From Owenweeksia sp965214115 (GTDB taxonomy: Bacteria > Bacteroidota > Bacteroidia > Flavobacteriales > Schleiferiaceae): 64,000 nucleotides of DNA. Below, in pieces: positions 25,962 to 34,531 of the stretch (its first letter is position 1; each line of letters opens with the position of its first letter). Under the pieces are notes generated by a model. That model ran no database searches and was not told the DNA's origin. It saw nothing but the letters and a program-made list of their open reading frames with translations. The stretch covers positions 62,001-126,000 of the forward strand of contig CBDCAU010000007.1 of the NCBI GenBank assembly GCA_965214115.1, read 5' to 3'. The translations under genes and the position numbers were made by a program.

Positions 25962-27209
25962 CTACCAATTCCGCAACTCTTTCTGCACAAATTCTTCCAA
26001 CTGCGTTTTGCTCGGCAATTCCACCAAATATTTCTGTACAAAAAGGTTCTCGTCCATTCCCGCCGTGGCGTATTTTATCAATGCCTCGTTTTTGTGCGTT
26101 ACCAGCAAAATCCCGATGGGCGGATTGTCGCCGATTTCCATCATTTCTTCTTTGTAATAATTCAGATAAGTGTTCAGTTGTCCAGCGTTGGCGTGTTTGA
26201 ATTCTTCTACTTTTAAATCTATCAAAATATGGCATTTCAATACGCGGTGATAAAACACCAAATCAATAAAGAAATAGTTGTCACCAATCAATATCCTTTT
26301 TTGCCGTGCTTCCAAACAAAATCCGTGACCCATTTCCAACAAAAAGTATTGGATGTTATCTAACAATGCTTCTTCCAATTCACTCTCTTCGATGGTATTT
26401 TTGATGCGCAAATCCAAGAACTCAAACGCATATACATTTTTTAAAATATCTTGTGGGTTTTCGGGCTTGGTTATTTGATTTATTTTTTGTGAAAGTTCTT
26501 CCGGTTTTTTGGAAAGCCCGCTTCTTTCAAAATACAGCGAATGGATTTGCCGCCGCAGTTCGCGCACGCTCCACGCCCCTTTGATGCACTCCATTTCGTA
26601 GAAAGTACGTTTCAGCGGTTCGTCCACTTTCATCAGTTCCACAAAGTGCGAAAAGCTGAGCCGGCTGATGAGTTTTTCGGGTGGGACTTGGAGTGAGGGT
26701 GGGAGACTCCTGAATTGGTCAGACACTGTCTGACCAATTGTAATACTCTCATTTTTAGTATTTTGAAGAAGATTATTCAATTGTGCAGACACCGTCTGCA
26801 CAATTGTTTCTTTTGAAGTATCAGCGGAAATTGTTTTTCTTTTTTCCGCGTTTTCAAATTGGTCAGACACCGTCTGACCAATTCCAAGTTTCTCGCTATC
26901 AGAGCTATACGAGATTTTTTGCAATTCGGCGGACACCGTCAGCCGAATCTGAAAATAAAGCAAATAAAACTGCCGATTTAGTTTCAGAGCCGTTTTGGAA
27001 AGTCCCGGAATGTCCAATGTTTCTTCCAAGGTATCCAAAAGTTGGTCACCATACTCCGCGCGGTCTTCCCCCTTCTGTTCATATTCCACTATGTAAAAGC
27101 CAATCAGCCAGTTGCGCACCGTCAGCAAGCGGTTCACGCTTTTGGCCGCCTCAGCTTGTAGGTGCTGGTGCGTGTCGGAAATTGCGGAAATTAAAGCTGG
27201 AAATTTCAT
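25962..27209 (-). CDS. PDDEXK nuclease-like protein, DUF1016/YhcG family
   Basis: The 415 residues have the usual DUF1016 layout: an N-terminal helical domain (RLLTVRNWLIGFYIVEYEQ and GLSKTALKLNRQFYLLY), a variable middle part, and a C-terminal PDDEXK nuclease core (GDNYFFIDLVFYHRVLK, then CHILIDLKVEEFKHANAGQL). The acidic D...DLK residues and the following glutamine fit an active site. Members are found near restriction genes or alone and are thought to act on DNA, possibly recombination intermediates. The middle linker contains four copies of a (I/V)xQTVSxxx peptide, each encoded by a DNA palindrome. No restriction or defence genes flank it. Confidence 0.88.
   Translation of the reverse strand: MKFPALISAISDTHQHLQAEAAKSVNRLLTVRNWLIGFYIVEYEQKGEDRAEYGDQLLDTLEETLDIPGLSKTALKLNRQFYLLYFQIRLTVSAELQKISYSSDSEKLGIGQTVSDQFENAEKRKTISADTSKETIVQTVSAQLNNLLQNTKNESITIGQTVSDQFRSLPPSLQVPPEKLISRLSFSHFVELMKVDEPLKRTFYEMECIKGAWSVRELRRQIHSLYFERSGLSKKPEELSQKINQITKPENPQDILKNVYAFEFLDLRIKNTIEESELEEALLDNIQYFLLEMGHGFCLEARQKRILIGDNYFFIDLVFYHRVLKCHILIDLKVEEFKHANAGQLNTYLNYYKEEMMEIGDNPPIGILLVTHKNEALIKYATAGMDENLFVQKYLVELPSKTQLEEFVQKELRNW
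26713..26948. repeat. Four in-frame palindromic repeats inside the DUF1016 gene
   Basis: Palindromes lie at 26713-26739, 26778-26806, 26857-26883 and 26924-26948. Each has 11-13-bp arms around a three-base centre. Three share the core CAGAC/GTCTG; the fourth has one mismatch in its arms. They are spaced 38-50 bases apart and always fall in the same reading phase, giving IGQTVSDQF, IVQTVSAQL, IGQTVSDQF and LTVSAEL-like peptides on the minus strand. Spacer sequences differ from one another. Confidence 0.92.
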
Positions 27210-27238
27210 CTCAAAATAGGTTCAGTTTTTAGAGAAAA

Positions 27239-28027
27239 TCATCCCAATAGTTTATAAAAAATACTGGGCGAAACCGAATGTAGTGGTACTGCCAAAAGTT
27301 CCTTTCCGCCGATATACGAATGGTATTTATCTTTTTGCATAAAATTCAGCAACTTTTTGGCGAATTTTTCGGTCGGCATCCCATTCTCCTGCGCGGGACT
27401 GTTTTTCTGCATTTTTGTACCATCCGGTTTTAAGGAATTTAGAGTCACCGAAGTTTGGATAAACCCCGGATTCACCATTTGAATTTTGACGGGTGAATCT
27501 TTCAATTCTTGGTGCAGGCTTTCGTAGTATAAATTCACCGCCGCTTTGGATGCAGAGTAGGCTGCCAAATTCGCCTGCCCGAATTTCCCCGCGATGCTCC
27601 CGATGACCGTGATTTGGCCGCTACCTTTTTCCAGCATTTTTGGCAGGACGGCTTTCGCCAAAGCCACGTTCCCAAAGTAGTTGATTTCAAATAACTTGCG
27701 CTCCACTTCGTCCTTCGTTTCCAAAGATTTCCCGAACTGGCCGATGCCGCCGTTATTTAATAAGATGTCAATCCCATCGAAAAAACCCCACGCTTTTTCC
27801 GTCCAGTCTTTCGCGTTTTGATGTTGTTCCAAATCCAGCGGCAGCACTTTTATTTTGTCGGAATTTTCGCATTCGTTTTTCACGCGCTCCAGCTCGTTTT
27901 CACGCCGTGCGGATAAAATTAAATTCGCGTTTTCCCGCGACAGCGTCTTGGCAACCGCCTCGCCAATCCCCGACGAAGCCCCCGTAATCCACACCGTTTT
28001 TCCTGAAAAATAACTCATCAAATTCAA
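27239..28027 (-). CDS. Short-chain dehydrogenase/reductase
   Basis: A 262-residue NAD(P)-dependent SDR. The nucleotide-binding motif is WITGASSGIGEAVAKTL near residue 12, the structural NNGG motif is near 91, and the catalytic serine, tyrosine and lysine are in IGSIAGKFG and YSASKAAVN. The C-terminus suggests a DHRS7-like subgroup. The substrate is unknown. It lies upstream of, and in the same direction as, the DUF1016 gene with 29 bases between, so they may share a transcript. Confidence 0.92.
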   Translation of the reverse strand: MNLMSYFSGKTVWITGASSGIGEAVAKTLSRENANLILSARRENELERVKNECENSDKIKVLPLDLEQHQNAKDWTEKAWGFFDGIDILLNNGGIGQFGKSLETKDEVERKLFEINYFGNVALAKAVLPKMLEKGSGQITVIGSIAGKFGQANLAAYSASKAAVNLYYESLHQELKDSPVKIQMVNPGFIQTSVTLNSLKPDGTKMQKNSPAQENGMPTEKFAKKLLNFMQKDKYHSYIGGKELLAVPLHSVSPSIFYKLLG

Positions 28028-28068
28028 TGTTTTTTTATAAAACTTAGAAATTAACTTCCAACTATTTT

Positions 28069-28168
28069 TGCCATAAAGGCGCTAAGGCTCAAAGTATTAC
28101 ACCTCGTTGAAGATTTCTTTTTAAGTTCGCCAAGGTAAAATCTTTGTGTCCTTTGGGTCTTTGTGGTT
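28069..28168. repeat. Imperfect inverted repeat of CACAAAG-type units
   Basis: Arms at about 28069-28094 (GCCATAAAGGCGCTAAGG) and 28141-28168 (CTTTGTGTCCTTTGGGTC) are imperfect inverted copies of the same short units that form the inner arms of the 3.7-kb repeat. The gap between the SDR and rpmH holds no gene here. Confidence 0.55.
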
Positions 28169-28228
28169 TAGAAATTTCAGAGATGCAATAGTAGTCAGCC
28201 TAAACTTTAAAGAAAGTGTTTAGTAAAG

Positions 28229-28258
28229 TTGTAGGTTTAAATGTGCATACTATCTTTG
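28229..28258 (+). promoter_or_regulatory. rpmH promoter
   Basis: A TTG at 28229-28231 and a perfect -7 box TATCTTTG at 28251-28258 are separated by 19 bases, the Bacteroidota promoter layout. The likely start site is a few bases downstream, about 40 bases before the rpmH ATG. Confidence 0.7.
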
Positions 28259-28301
28259 CGCCCCGAAAAATAGCATCCCAATCCGGTAAAGATATATTGA
28301 A

Positions 28302-28460
28302 ATGAAGCGCACGTATCAACCCTCGAACAGAAAACGCAAAAACAAGCACGGCTTCCGCGAGCGGATGGCCAGCGTGGGCGGCCGCAAGGTATTGAACAGC
28401 CGCCGCGCCAAAGGCCGCAAAAAATTGACCGTGTCTAACGAAATGAATCACAAGGGCTAA
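28302..28460 (+). CDS. rpmH: 50S ribosomal protein L34
   Basis: L34 is a small basic protein of the large ribosomal subunit. The 52-residue product opens MKRTYQPSNRKRKNKHGFRE and continues with the family pattern RMASVGGRKVLNSRRAKGRK, followed by a short Bacteroidota-type tail (LTVSNEMNHKG). A clear promoter precedes it and a terminator follows. The neighbours usual in other phyla (rnpA, dnaA) are absent; carB follows instead. Confidence 0.98.
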   Translation: MKRTYQPSNRKRKNKHGFRERMASVGGRKVLNSRRAKGRKKLTVSNEMNHKG

Positions 28461-28490
28461 AATGCTCATTTTCAATCAGTAAAAAACTTT

Positions 28491-28519
28491 AGGTGTTGCA
28501 ATCGCAGCACCTTTTTTTT
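28491..28519 (+). terminator. Terminator after rpmH
   Basis: A 9-bp stem (AGGTGTTGC/GCAGCACCT, one G-T pair) with a four-base loop is followed by eight T residues, 30 bases past the rpmH stop. It separates rpmH from carB. Confidence 0.88.
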
Positions 28520-28538
28520 GCCTTTTTCTCTTTATAAA

Positions 28539-31388
28539 ATGCCCAAAGACAACTCCCTGAAACACATCCTCATCATCGGCAGCGGCCCGATTGTGATTGG
28601 CCAAGCCTGCGAATTTGACTACTCCGGCTCGCAAGCGGCGCGCTCCCTCCGCGAAGAAGGGATAGAAGTTTCGCTTATCAATTCCAATCCGGCCACCATT
28701 ATGACCGACCCCGTGATGGCCGACCATATTTATTTGCTGCCGCTGGAAGTGGAGTCGCTGGAAAAAATCCTGAAAGAGCAAAAAATTGATGCCGTGCTTC
28801 CCACGATGGGCGGGCAAACCGCGCTCAACCTCTGCATCGAAGCGGATAAAAACGGACTGTGGGAAGAATACGGCGTAAAAATTATCGGTGTGGACATCGA
28901 TGCGATAAATATCACCGAAGACCGTGAGGAATTTCGCAAATTGATGAGCGAAATTAATGTGAAAGTTGCGCCGGCCAAGACCGCATCTTCTTTTTTGAAA
29001 GGAAAGGAAGTGGCGCAGGAATTTGGCTTCCCACTTTGCATCCGCGCCAGCTACACCTTGGGCGGTTCGGGGGCCACTTTTGTTTTTAATAAAGATGAAT
29101 TCGAGGATGCGCTGACCCACGGGCTGCAAGAATCGCCCATCCACGAGGTGATGATTGACAAGGCGTTGGTTGGTTGGAAAGAGTTTGAACTTGAGCTACT
29201 TAGGGATTCCAATGACAATGTGATAATTATCTGTTCCATCGAAAATATGGACCCGATGGGCATCCACACCGGCGACTCGATTACGGTGGCACCGGCGATG
29301 ACTTTGTCGGACACGACTTACCAAAAAATGCGCGATTTGGCCATCAAAATGATGCGTTCCATCGGCACTTTTGCGGGCGGTTGCAATGTGCAGTTTGCCG
29401 TCAGTCCTGACGAAAAAGAGGAAATCGTGGCCATCGAAATTAACCCGCGCGTGTCGCGTTCGTCCGCATTGGCCTCCAAAGCAACGGGTTATCCCATCGC
29501 GAAAATTGCTGCGAAACTGGCTATCGGTTATCATTTGGATGAATTGATGAACCACATTACCAAAACAACTTCTGCTTATTTTGAGCCGACTTTGGATTAT
29601 GTGATTGTGAAAATTCCGCGCTGGAATTTTGACAAGTTTGAAGGCTCTGACCGTCGGTTGGGCATTCAAATGAAATCGGTGGGGGAGGTGATGGCGATTG
29701 GGCGTAGTTTTCAAGAAGCGCTCCACAAAGCCGCTCAAAGTCTGGAGATTAAGCGCAACGGACTGGGTGCGGACGGCAAAGGCTACACCGACCAAGACCA
29801 AGTTTTGGAGATGCTGGACAAGGCCAGTTGGAACCGCGTTTTCGTGATTTACGACGCTATTCAAATGGGCATTCCGCTACGGCGCATTTATGATATTACC
29901 AAAATTGATATGTGGTTTCTGCGCGAAATCGAGGATTTGGTCCAGGTACAAAACCGTATTTCTGAACACACCTTGGATTCACTCCCGCGCGAACTGCTTT
30001 TGGAAGCTAAAATGAAAGGTTTCGCCGACCGTCAAATTGCTTATATGGTTGGTAAATTGGAAAGTGAGATTCATAAAAAAAGAACTGATTTTGGTATCAA
30101 TCGAGTGTGGAAATTAGTGGATACTTGTGCGGCAGAATTTCCTGCACAAACGCCTTATTATTATTCCACATTTGAATTGGAAAAACAGGATGCAAATGGC
30201 AATGTTTTTTCCGAAAATGAAAGTGTAAGAAGCGATAAGCCCAAAGTGATTGTTTTGGGCAGCGGCCCCAACCGGATTGGTCAGGGAATTGAATTCGATT
30301 ATTGCTGTGTTCACGGGGTTTTGGCGGCGAAAGAATGTGGCTACGAAGCCATTATGATTAACTGCAATCCCGAAACGGTTTCCACCGATTCCGATACATC
30401 TGATAAATTATATTTTGAACCTGTTTTTTGGGAACATATTTATGATATTATTTTACACGAAAAACCGGAAGGAGTCATCGTGCAATTGGGTGGGCAAACT
30501 GCACTAAAACTTTCAGAAAAATTGGATAGATATAATATTCCAATTATCGGCACCGAATATCAATCTTTGGATTTGGCGGAAGACCGCGGCCGTTTTTCGG
30601 AATTGTTGAAAGAAAATGACATTCCCTATCCTGAATTCGGCGTGATTACCAATGCCGAAGAAGCCCGCGAACTGGCGGAGGAACTGGGTTTCCCGATTTT
30701 GGTGCGGCCGTCCTACGTCCTCGGCGGGCAGGGGATGAAAATCGTCATCAACCAAGACGAGCTGGAACATCACGTCATCAATTTATTCAAGAAAATCCCC
30801 GGCAACCGCGTCTTGCTCGACCATTATTTGGACGGCGCCATCGAAGCCGAAGCCGATGCGATTTGCGACGGCGAGGACGTGTATATAATGGGGATTATGG
30901 AGCACATCGAGCCGTGCGGCATCCACTCTGGCGACAGCAACGCGACGTTGCCACCCTTTAATCTCGGCGATTTGGTGATGCAGCAAATCATCGACCACAC
31001 GAAGAAAATCGCGCTGGCGCTGAACACGGTCGGTTTGATAAATATTCAGTTCGCCATTAAGGACGATAAAGTGTATATCATCGAGGCCAATCCGCGCGCC
31101 TCGCGGACGGTGCCGTTTATCGCCAAGGCCTACCAAGAGCCGTATGTGAACTATGCCACGAAGGTGATGTTGGGTAAAAATAAAGTGCGGGATTTTGAGT
31201 TTAACCCGCAGAAAAAGGGCTGGGCGATTAAGCAACCGGTGTTCAGTTTCAACAAGTTCAAAAACGTGAACAAATCGCTGGGGCCGGAGATGAAATCCAC
31301 GGGCGAAAAAATCTATTTTATCGATGATTTGCGCGACCCTGTTTTCAAGAAAATTTATTCCGAAAGGAATCTGTATTTAAGCAAGTAA
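28539..31388 (+). CDS. carB: Carbamoyl-phosphate synthase large subunit
   Basis: CarB makes carbamoyl phosphate from bicarbonate, ATP and ammonia delivered by CarA, for pyrimidines and arginine. I chose the ATG at 28539, giving 949 residues. The TTG at 28518 lies in the rpmH terminator. Two homologous ATP-grasp halves are visible, each opened by a pre-ATP-grasp motif (IIGSGPIVIGQACEFDYSG; VLGSGPNRIGQGIEFDYC). The protein stops after the second half, about 120 residues short of enteric CarB, so the C-terminal MGS-like allosteric domain is absent. This is normal for Bacteroidota as far as I know. No carA is adjacent. Confidence 0.96.
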   Translation: MPKDNSLKHILIIGSGPIVIGQACEFDYSGSQAARSLREEGIEVSLINSNPATIMTDPVMADHIYLLPLEVESLEKILKEQKIDAVLPTMGGQTALNLCIEADKNGLWEEYGVKIIGVDIDAINITEDREEFRKLMSEINVKVAPAKTASSFLKGKEVAQEFGFPLCIRASYTLGGSGATFVFNKDEFEDALTHGLQESPIHEVMIDKALVGWKEFELELLRDSNDNVIIICSIENMDPMGIHTGDSITVAPAMTLSDTTYQKMRDLAIKMMRSIGTFAGGCNVQFAVSPDEKEEIVAIEINPRVSRSSALASKATGYPIAKIAAKLAIGYHLDELMNHITKTTSAYFEPTLDYVIVKIPRWNFDKFEGSDRRLGIQMKSVGEVMAIGRSFQEALHKAAQSLEIKRNGLGADGKGYTDQDQVLEMLDKASWNRVFVIYDAIQMGIPLRRIYDITKIDMWFLREIEDLVQVQNRISEHTLDSLPRELLLEAKMKGFADRQIAYMVGKLESEIHKKRTDFGINRVWKLVDTCAAEFPAQTPYYYSTFELEKQDANGNVFSENESVRSDKPKVIVLGSGPNRIGQGIEFDYCCVHGVLAAKECGYEAIMINCNPETVSTDSDTSDKLYFEPVFWEHIYDIILHEKPEGVIVQLGGQTALKLSEKLDRYNIPIIGTEYQSLDLAEDRGRFSELLKENDIPYPEFGVITNAEEARELAEELGFPILVRPSYVLGGQGMKIVINQDELEHHVINLFKKIPGNRVLLDHYLDGAIEAEADAICDGEDVYIMGIMEHIEPCGIHSGDSNATLPPFNLGDLVMQQIIDHTKKIALALNTVGLINIQFAIKDDKVYIIEANPRASRTVPFIAKAYQEPYVNYATKVMLGKNKVRDFEFNPQKKGWAIKQPVFSFNKFKNVNKSLGPEMKSTGEKIYFIDDLRDPVFKKIYSERNLYLSK

Positions 31389-31392
31389 AGTT

Positions 31393-31635
31393 TTGGCAAG
31401 AATTATATTATTTATCCTGTTTTTTTACCTGATTTATTTTTTGGTAAAAAACCTGTTTTTGAAACCTTCGCATCAAAATGCGGGTAGCGCAAAATCACGC
31501 GGTTTTCGTTCGCCTTTTCAGAAAAAAGAAGGAGATGTCACGATTGAATACGATGCACAGAATCCTCCTAAAAGAGAAGATAAAAAAGTGGGGGAATATG
31601 TGGATTATGAGGAGGTGAAGGAGGGTAAGAATTAG
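31393..31635 (+). CDS. DUF4834-family small membrane protein
   Basis: An 80-residue protein with one N-terminal transmembrane helix (MARIILFILFFYLIYFLVKN) and a charged cytoplasmic tail ending in the family signature KKVGEYVDYEEVKE. DUF4834 is a Bacteroidota family without known function. It begins with TTG four bases after the carB stop and is probably cotranscribed. Its stop abuts that of the convergent small gene. Confidence 0.8.
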   Translation: MARIILFILFFYLIYFLVKNLFLKPSHQNAGSAKSRGFRSPFQKKEGDVTIEYDAQNPPKREDKKVGEYVDYEEVKEGKN

Positions 31636-31636
31636 G

Positions 31637-31831
31637 TTATTGTTTCTTGTAAATTTTGTCCCAAACATCGTCCTCATCGGATAGCCAATCTTTGCTCAAA
31701 CTTTCTTCAGAAAGTAGCGCCGTGTCCAAATAATCATTTTCTAAAATTTGAAGGTCAAAATTGGCTTTTGAAAGATGATTTTTGAGTTTTTCAATGTCTG
31801 TCTCAGCTATTGCGATTTTTATAATTTTCAT
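31637..31831 (-). CDS. Antitoxin-like small protein, no toxin partner
   Basis: I chose the ATG at 31831, which gives a 64-residue acidic protein starting MKIIKIAIAETDIEKLKNHL. Its tail (LSEESLSKDWLSDEDDVWDK) resembles a group of small Bacteroidota proteins annotated as antitoxins, in which the C-terminal acidic part binds a toxin. The reading could also start at 31879, but that extension would overlap the divergent epimerase gene. No toxin-like frame follows; downstream is the convergent DUF4834 gene. The assignment rests on recalled family resemblance only. Confidence 0.55.
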   Translation of the reverse strand: MKIIKIAIAETDIEKLKNHLSKANFDLQILENDYLDTALLSEESLSKDWLSDEDDVWDKIYKKQ

Positions 31832-31878
31832 TAGGTTTTGATTTTTTGGCAAGTTAAGAAATTCAAAAATGCATCTCA

Positions 31879-32934
31879 ATGAAAATCGCCACCATCATCG
31901 GCGCACGCCCGCAGTTTATCAAAGCCTCCGCTTTTTCGCGAAAGCTGCGCGAACTCACGGATTGGCAGGAAATACTTATCCACACGGGACAGCATTTTGA
32001 TGAAAAAATGAGCGCGGTTTTCTTCGATGAAATGGCAATTCCTGAACCGGATTATAATCTGAATATTCATAATCTCCCACACGGCGCGATGACGGGGAGG
32101 ATGCTCGAGGAAATTGAAAAAATTCTTATTAAAGAAAAACCGGATTTGGTATTGGTGTATGGCGATACCAATTCTACTTTGGCGGGAGCTTTGGCGGCTA
32201 AAAAACTGCACCTGAAATTGGCGCACATCGAAGCGGGGATGCGCAGTTTCAATATGAAAGTGCCGGAGGAAATCAACCGAGTTTTGACCGACAGGATTTC
32301 GGATTATCTATTTTGCCCATCGCAGGAATCCGTGCAGAATTTGAACGATGAAAACATCGAAAAAACAGTTGCGAAAGTTTATGAAGTCGGCGATATAATG
32401 TTGGATTCGGTTTTGCATTTTTCAAAACAAGCCGAAAAACCTGATTTTGAGGATTATATTTTACTCACTTTTCATCGCCAAGAAAATACGGATGATGAAC
32501 AAAGATTGACGGCCTTGGTGGATGCTATCAATGAAATTTCTAAAGAGAAAAAAATAGTTTGTCCATTGCATCCGCGAACGCGGGAAAAGCTGAAAGAATT
32601 TAATTTAAAACTGAACGTGGAAATTATCGAACCGGTTGGTTATTTGGATATGTTGGGTTTGATAAAATTTTCCAATATAATTTTGACCGATAGCGGCGGA
32701 TTGCAAAAAGAGGCGCTTTACCTGAATAAATTTTGTATCACATTGCGCGAGGAAACGGAGTGGACGGAATTGCTGGAAATGAATGTCAATGCGATATGTA
32801 GTTTTCCTTTTGAATCTTCATCAAGAAAAGTTAGGGGATATGAAAATTCAAAATTCCCGAATGTTAACAATCCTTATGGCGATGGAAAAACCGCTGAAAA
32901 AATTATTCTGATTTTAGAGCAGGTTTTAAAATAA
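31879..32934 (+). CDS. wecB: Non-hydrolysing UDP-sugar 2-epimerase, WecB/WbpI family
   Basis: The 351-residue GT-B-fold epimerase inverts C2 of a UDP-N-acetyl sugar. It shows IGARPQFIKASAF at the N-terminus, the KPDLVLVYGDTNST strand, the catalytic HIEAGMRSF and DSGGLQKEA near residue 275. The segment CITLREETEWTELLE resembles WbpI, which converts UDP-GlcNAc(3NAc)A to the manno form, at least as well as WecB. WbpB- and WbpD-like genes occur in this window, so a role in a UDP-ManNAc(3NAc)A-type pathway is plausible, but UDP-GlcNAc remains possible. It opens the surface-glycan block. Confidence 0.88.
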   Translation: MKIATIIGARPQFIKASAFSRKLRELTDWQEILIHTGQHFDEKMSAVFFDEMAIPEPDYNLNIHNLPHGAMTGRMLEEIEKILIKEKPDLVLVYGDTNSTLAGALAAKKLHLKLAHIEAGMRSFNMKVPEEINRVLTDRISDYLFCPSQESVQNLNDENIEKTVAKVYEVGDIMLDSVLHFSKQAEKPDFEDYILLTFHRQENTDDEQRLTALVDAINEISKEKKIVCPLHPRTREKLKEFNLKLNVEIIEPVGYLDMLGLIKFSNIILTDSGGLQKEALYLNKFCITLREETEWTELLEMNVNAICSFPFESSSRKVRGYENSKFPNVNNPYGDGKTAEKIILILEQVLK

Positions 32935-32960
32935 CTAATAGGGTTCGAGTTTAATCTTTC

Positions 32961-34445
32961 TTATTTTTTAAAAACCCGCTTGAGAACACTCCCGTAAAAC
33001 CGATTGGCATCGTCTGAAATTTTAAAGTAGATAATGGGAAAAATGAATGCTATTAAAACTACAAACATATTGACTATTAAATCCACCCAAACATTATCAA
33101 TTTGAATTATTTCTGTTATAAAAAAAGTCAAAATCCCTAAACCAAAGATCTTCAAATTTGACCATCGGAAGGGTGTTATTTTCATTTTCCTTTTTAGAAG
33201 ATAAACACGTATTCCATTGTATAAAACTACGGAAATTAACGTGGCGATGGCGGCCCCACTTATGCCATATTTTGGAATAAAAATCAAATTCGTCCCAATT
33301 GCAATCACGGCCAGTGCAGGAGTCAAATAGATGTTCCAGCGATAATATTTGCTATTGGTAATAATTTCGTTGTTTATTCCCATTCCCATATCCGCAATTT
33401 TGGAAAATCCGATAATAAGAACTACCCATTTTCCAGTACTATAAATTTCCTTATCAGGTACGAAGAAATAGACCAAATTAATGTTGCTCCATATCCCCAA
33501 AAAGAGTAGAAATCCAATGATGGATAAGTTGAGGGCGGAACGGTGATAGTAATCTTGCAAGGCGACAAAATCCTTTTGTTTGTAGGCCTTGGCCACCAGC
33601 GGCGCAAGGATGGCTGTGAAGGTGCGGCGTGGCAGCTCGATAACCTGCGCTATCAGAAAGGCGATGCCATATACGGCGGTCTGGGAAAGACCCAAAAGAT
33701 AAGTGGTCATCAAGGTGTCCAGCTTGCCCACCAGCATACCGCTGCCCGAGCCGAGCACCATAAAAAAGCTATAATCAAACAGGGGGCGGATATAACGGGT
33801 CTTGGTAATTCCCCAAGAAGGGATAATCAATTTTCCGCGAAGTTTCAAATAGTAAAAACTAATTCCAAAAAGCTGAATTACATTGATAAGAATGAAGCCT
33901 ATAATAACCCCTTTTAAAGATATAAAGTCCAAAAAATAAAACAATACCAAAAAGGTGTTTAAAATCCTGATAAAAACTTCACGGATGATACGCGGGATTA
34001 CAATCCGCATTTTTACCCTGATAAGCGATTCCACAATGATTACAAAGACGGAAACCGCTGCCAGCGGAATGATATACCAAAGATAATCTACAAAAAGGGG
34101 TGAATTTTCTTGATATAAATTAGCAATGCTTTCTTTGAAAATAAAGAAAAGAAATGTAAACAAGGCCGTAACCAAAACAGGTAAACCAAAAATATAGGCC
34201 GAAAACTGTCTTTCTTTCTTCTCGTTATCCTGAAAATGAGGCGCAAATTTTACAACCAAATTTGCTGCGCCGGCTTGCAAAAAAGGCACAAATAGAAGCG
34301 AGGCATCGAACAGGGCCTTGAACAGCCCCACCTCATCTGCAGAAGCCCACTTTGGGTAAAAGTACAGCCAGTTCAGATAACCAAAAAAAGCCCCCACGTA
34401 ACTGACGACGGCGGCCTTAGAACCTTGACGAATGACGATTCCCAA
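32961..34445 (-). CDS. Polysaccharide flippase, Wzx/MOP family
   Basis: A 494-residue inner-membrane protein with about twelve to fourteen hydrophobic helices, starting VIRQGSKAAVVSYVGAFFGY, with the positively charged loops usual in lipid-linked oligosaccharide flippases. It would turn undecaprenyl-linked repeat units to the periplasmic side. It is AT-richer than the surrounding metabolic genes, as is common for exchanged O-antigen genes. It is convergent with the epimerase gene and divergent from the NeuB-like synthase gene. Confidence 0.9.
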   Translation of the reverse strand: MGIVIRQGSKAAVVSYVGAFFGYLNWLYFYPKWASADEVGLFKALFDASLLFVPFLQAGAANLVVKFAPHFQDNEKKERQFSAYIFGLPVLVTALFTFLFFIFKESIANLYQENSPLFVDYLWYIIPLAAVSVFVIIVESLIRVKMRIVIPRIIREVFIRILNTFLVLFYFLDFISLKGVIIGFILINVIQLFGISFYYLKLRGKLIIPSWGITKTRYIRPLFDYSFFMVLGSGSGMLVGKLDTLMTTYLLGLSQTAVYGIAFLIAQVIELPRRTFTAILAPLVAKAYKQKDFVALQDYYHRSALNLSIIGFLLFLGIWSNINLVYFFVPDKEIYSTGKWVVLIIGFSKIADMGMGINNEIITNSKYYRWNIYLTPALAVIAIGTNLIFIPKYGISGAAIATLISVVLYNGIRVYLLKRKMKITPFRWSNLKIFGLGILTFFITEIIQIDNVWVDLIVNMFVVLIAFIFPIIYFKISDDANRFYGSVLKRVFKK

Positions 34446-34531
34446 AAGCTTGGATTTTTAAACAGGTGTAAAGCGGGTGCGAAATTCGTCAAATATTATA
34501 GATTCAATACTTTTGGAAAAATTTAACACGG

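Noticed and set aside
25056..28027. Defence island around the DUF1016 nuclease
   Set aside because: The neighbours are an oxygenase and an SDR; no restriction, toxin, helicase or abortive-infection gene is present.
29196..29864. 222-codon minus-strand frame opposite carB
   Set aside because: Shadow of a highly conserved gene, with no protein family resemblance.
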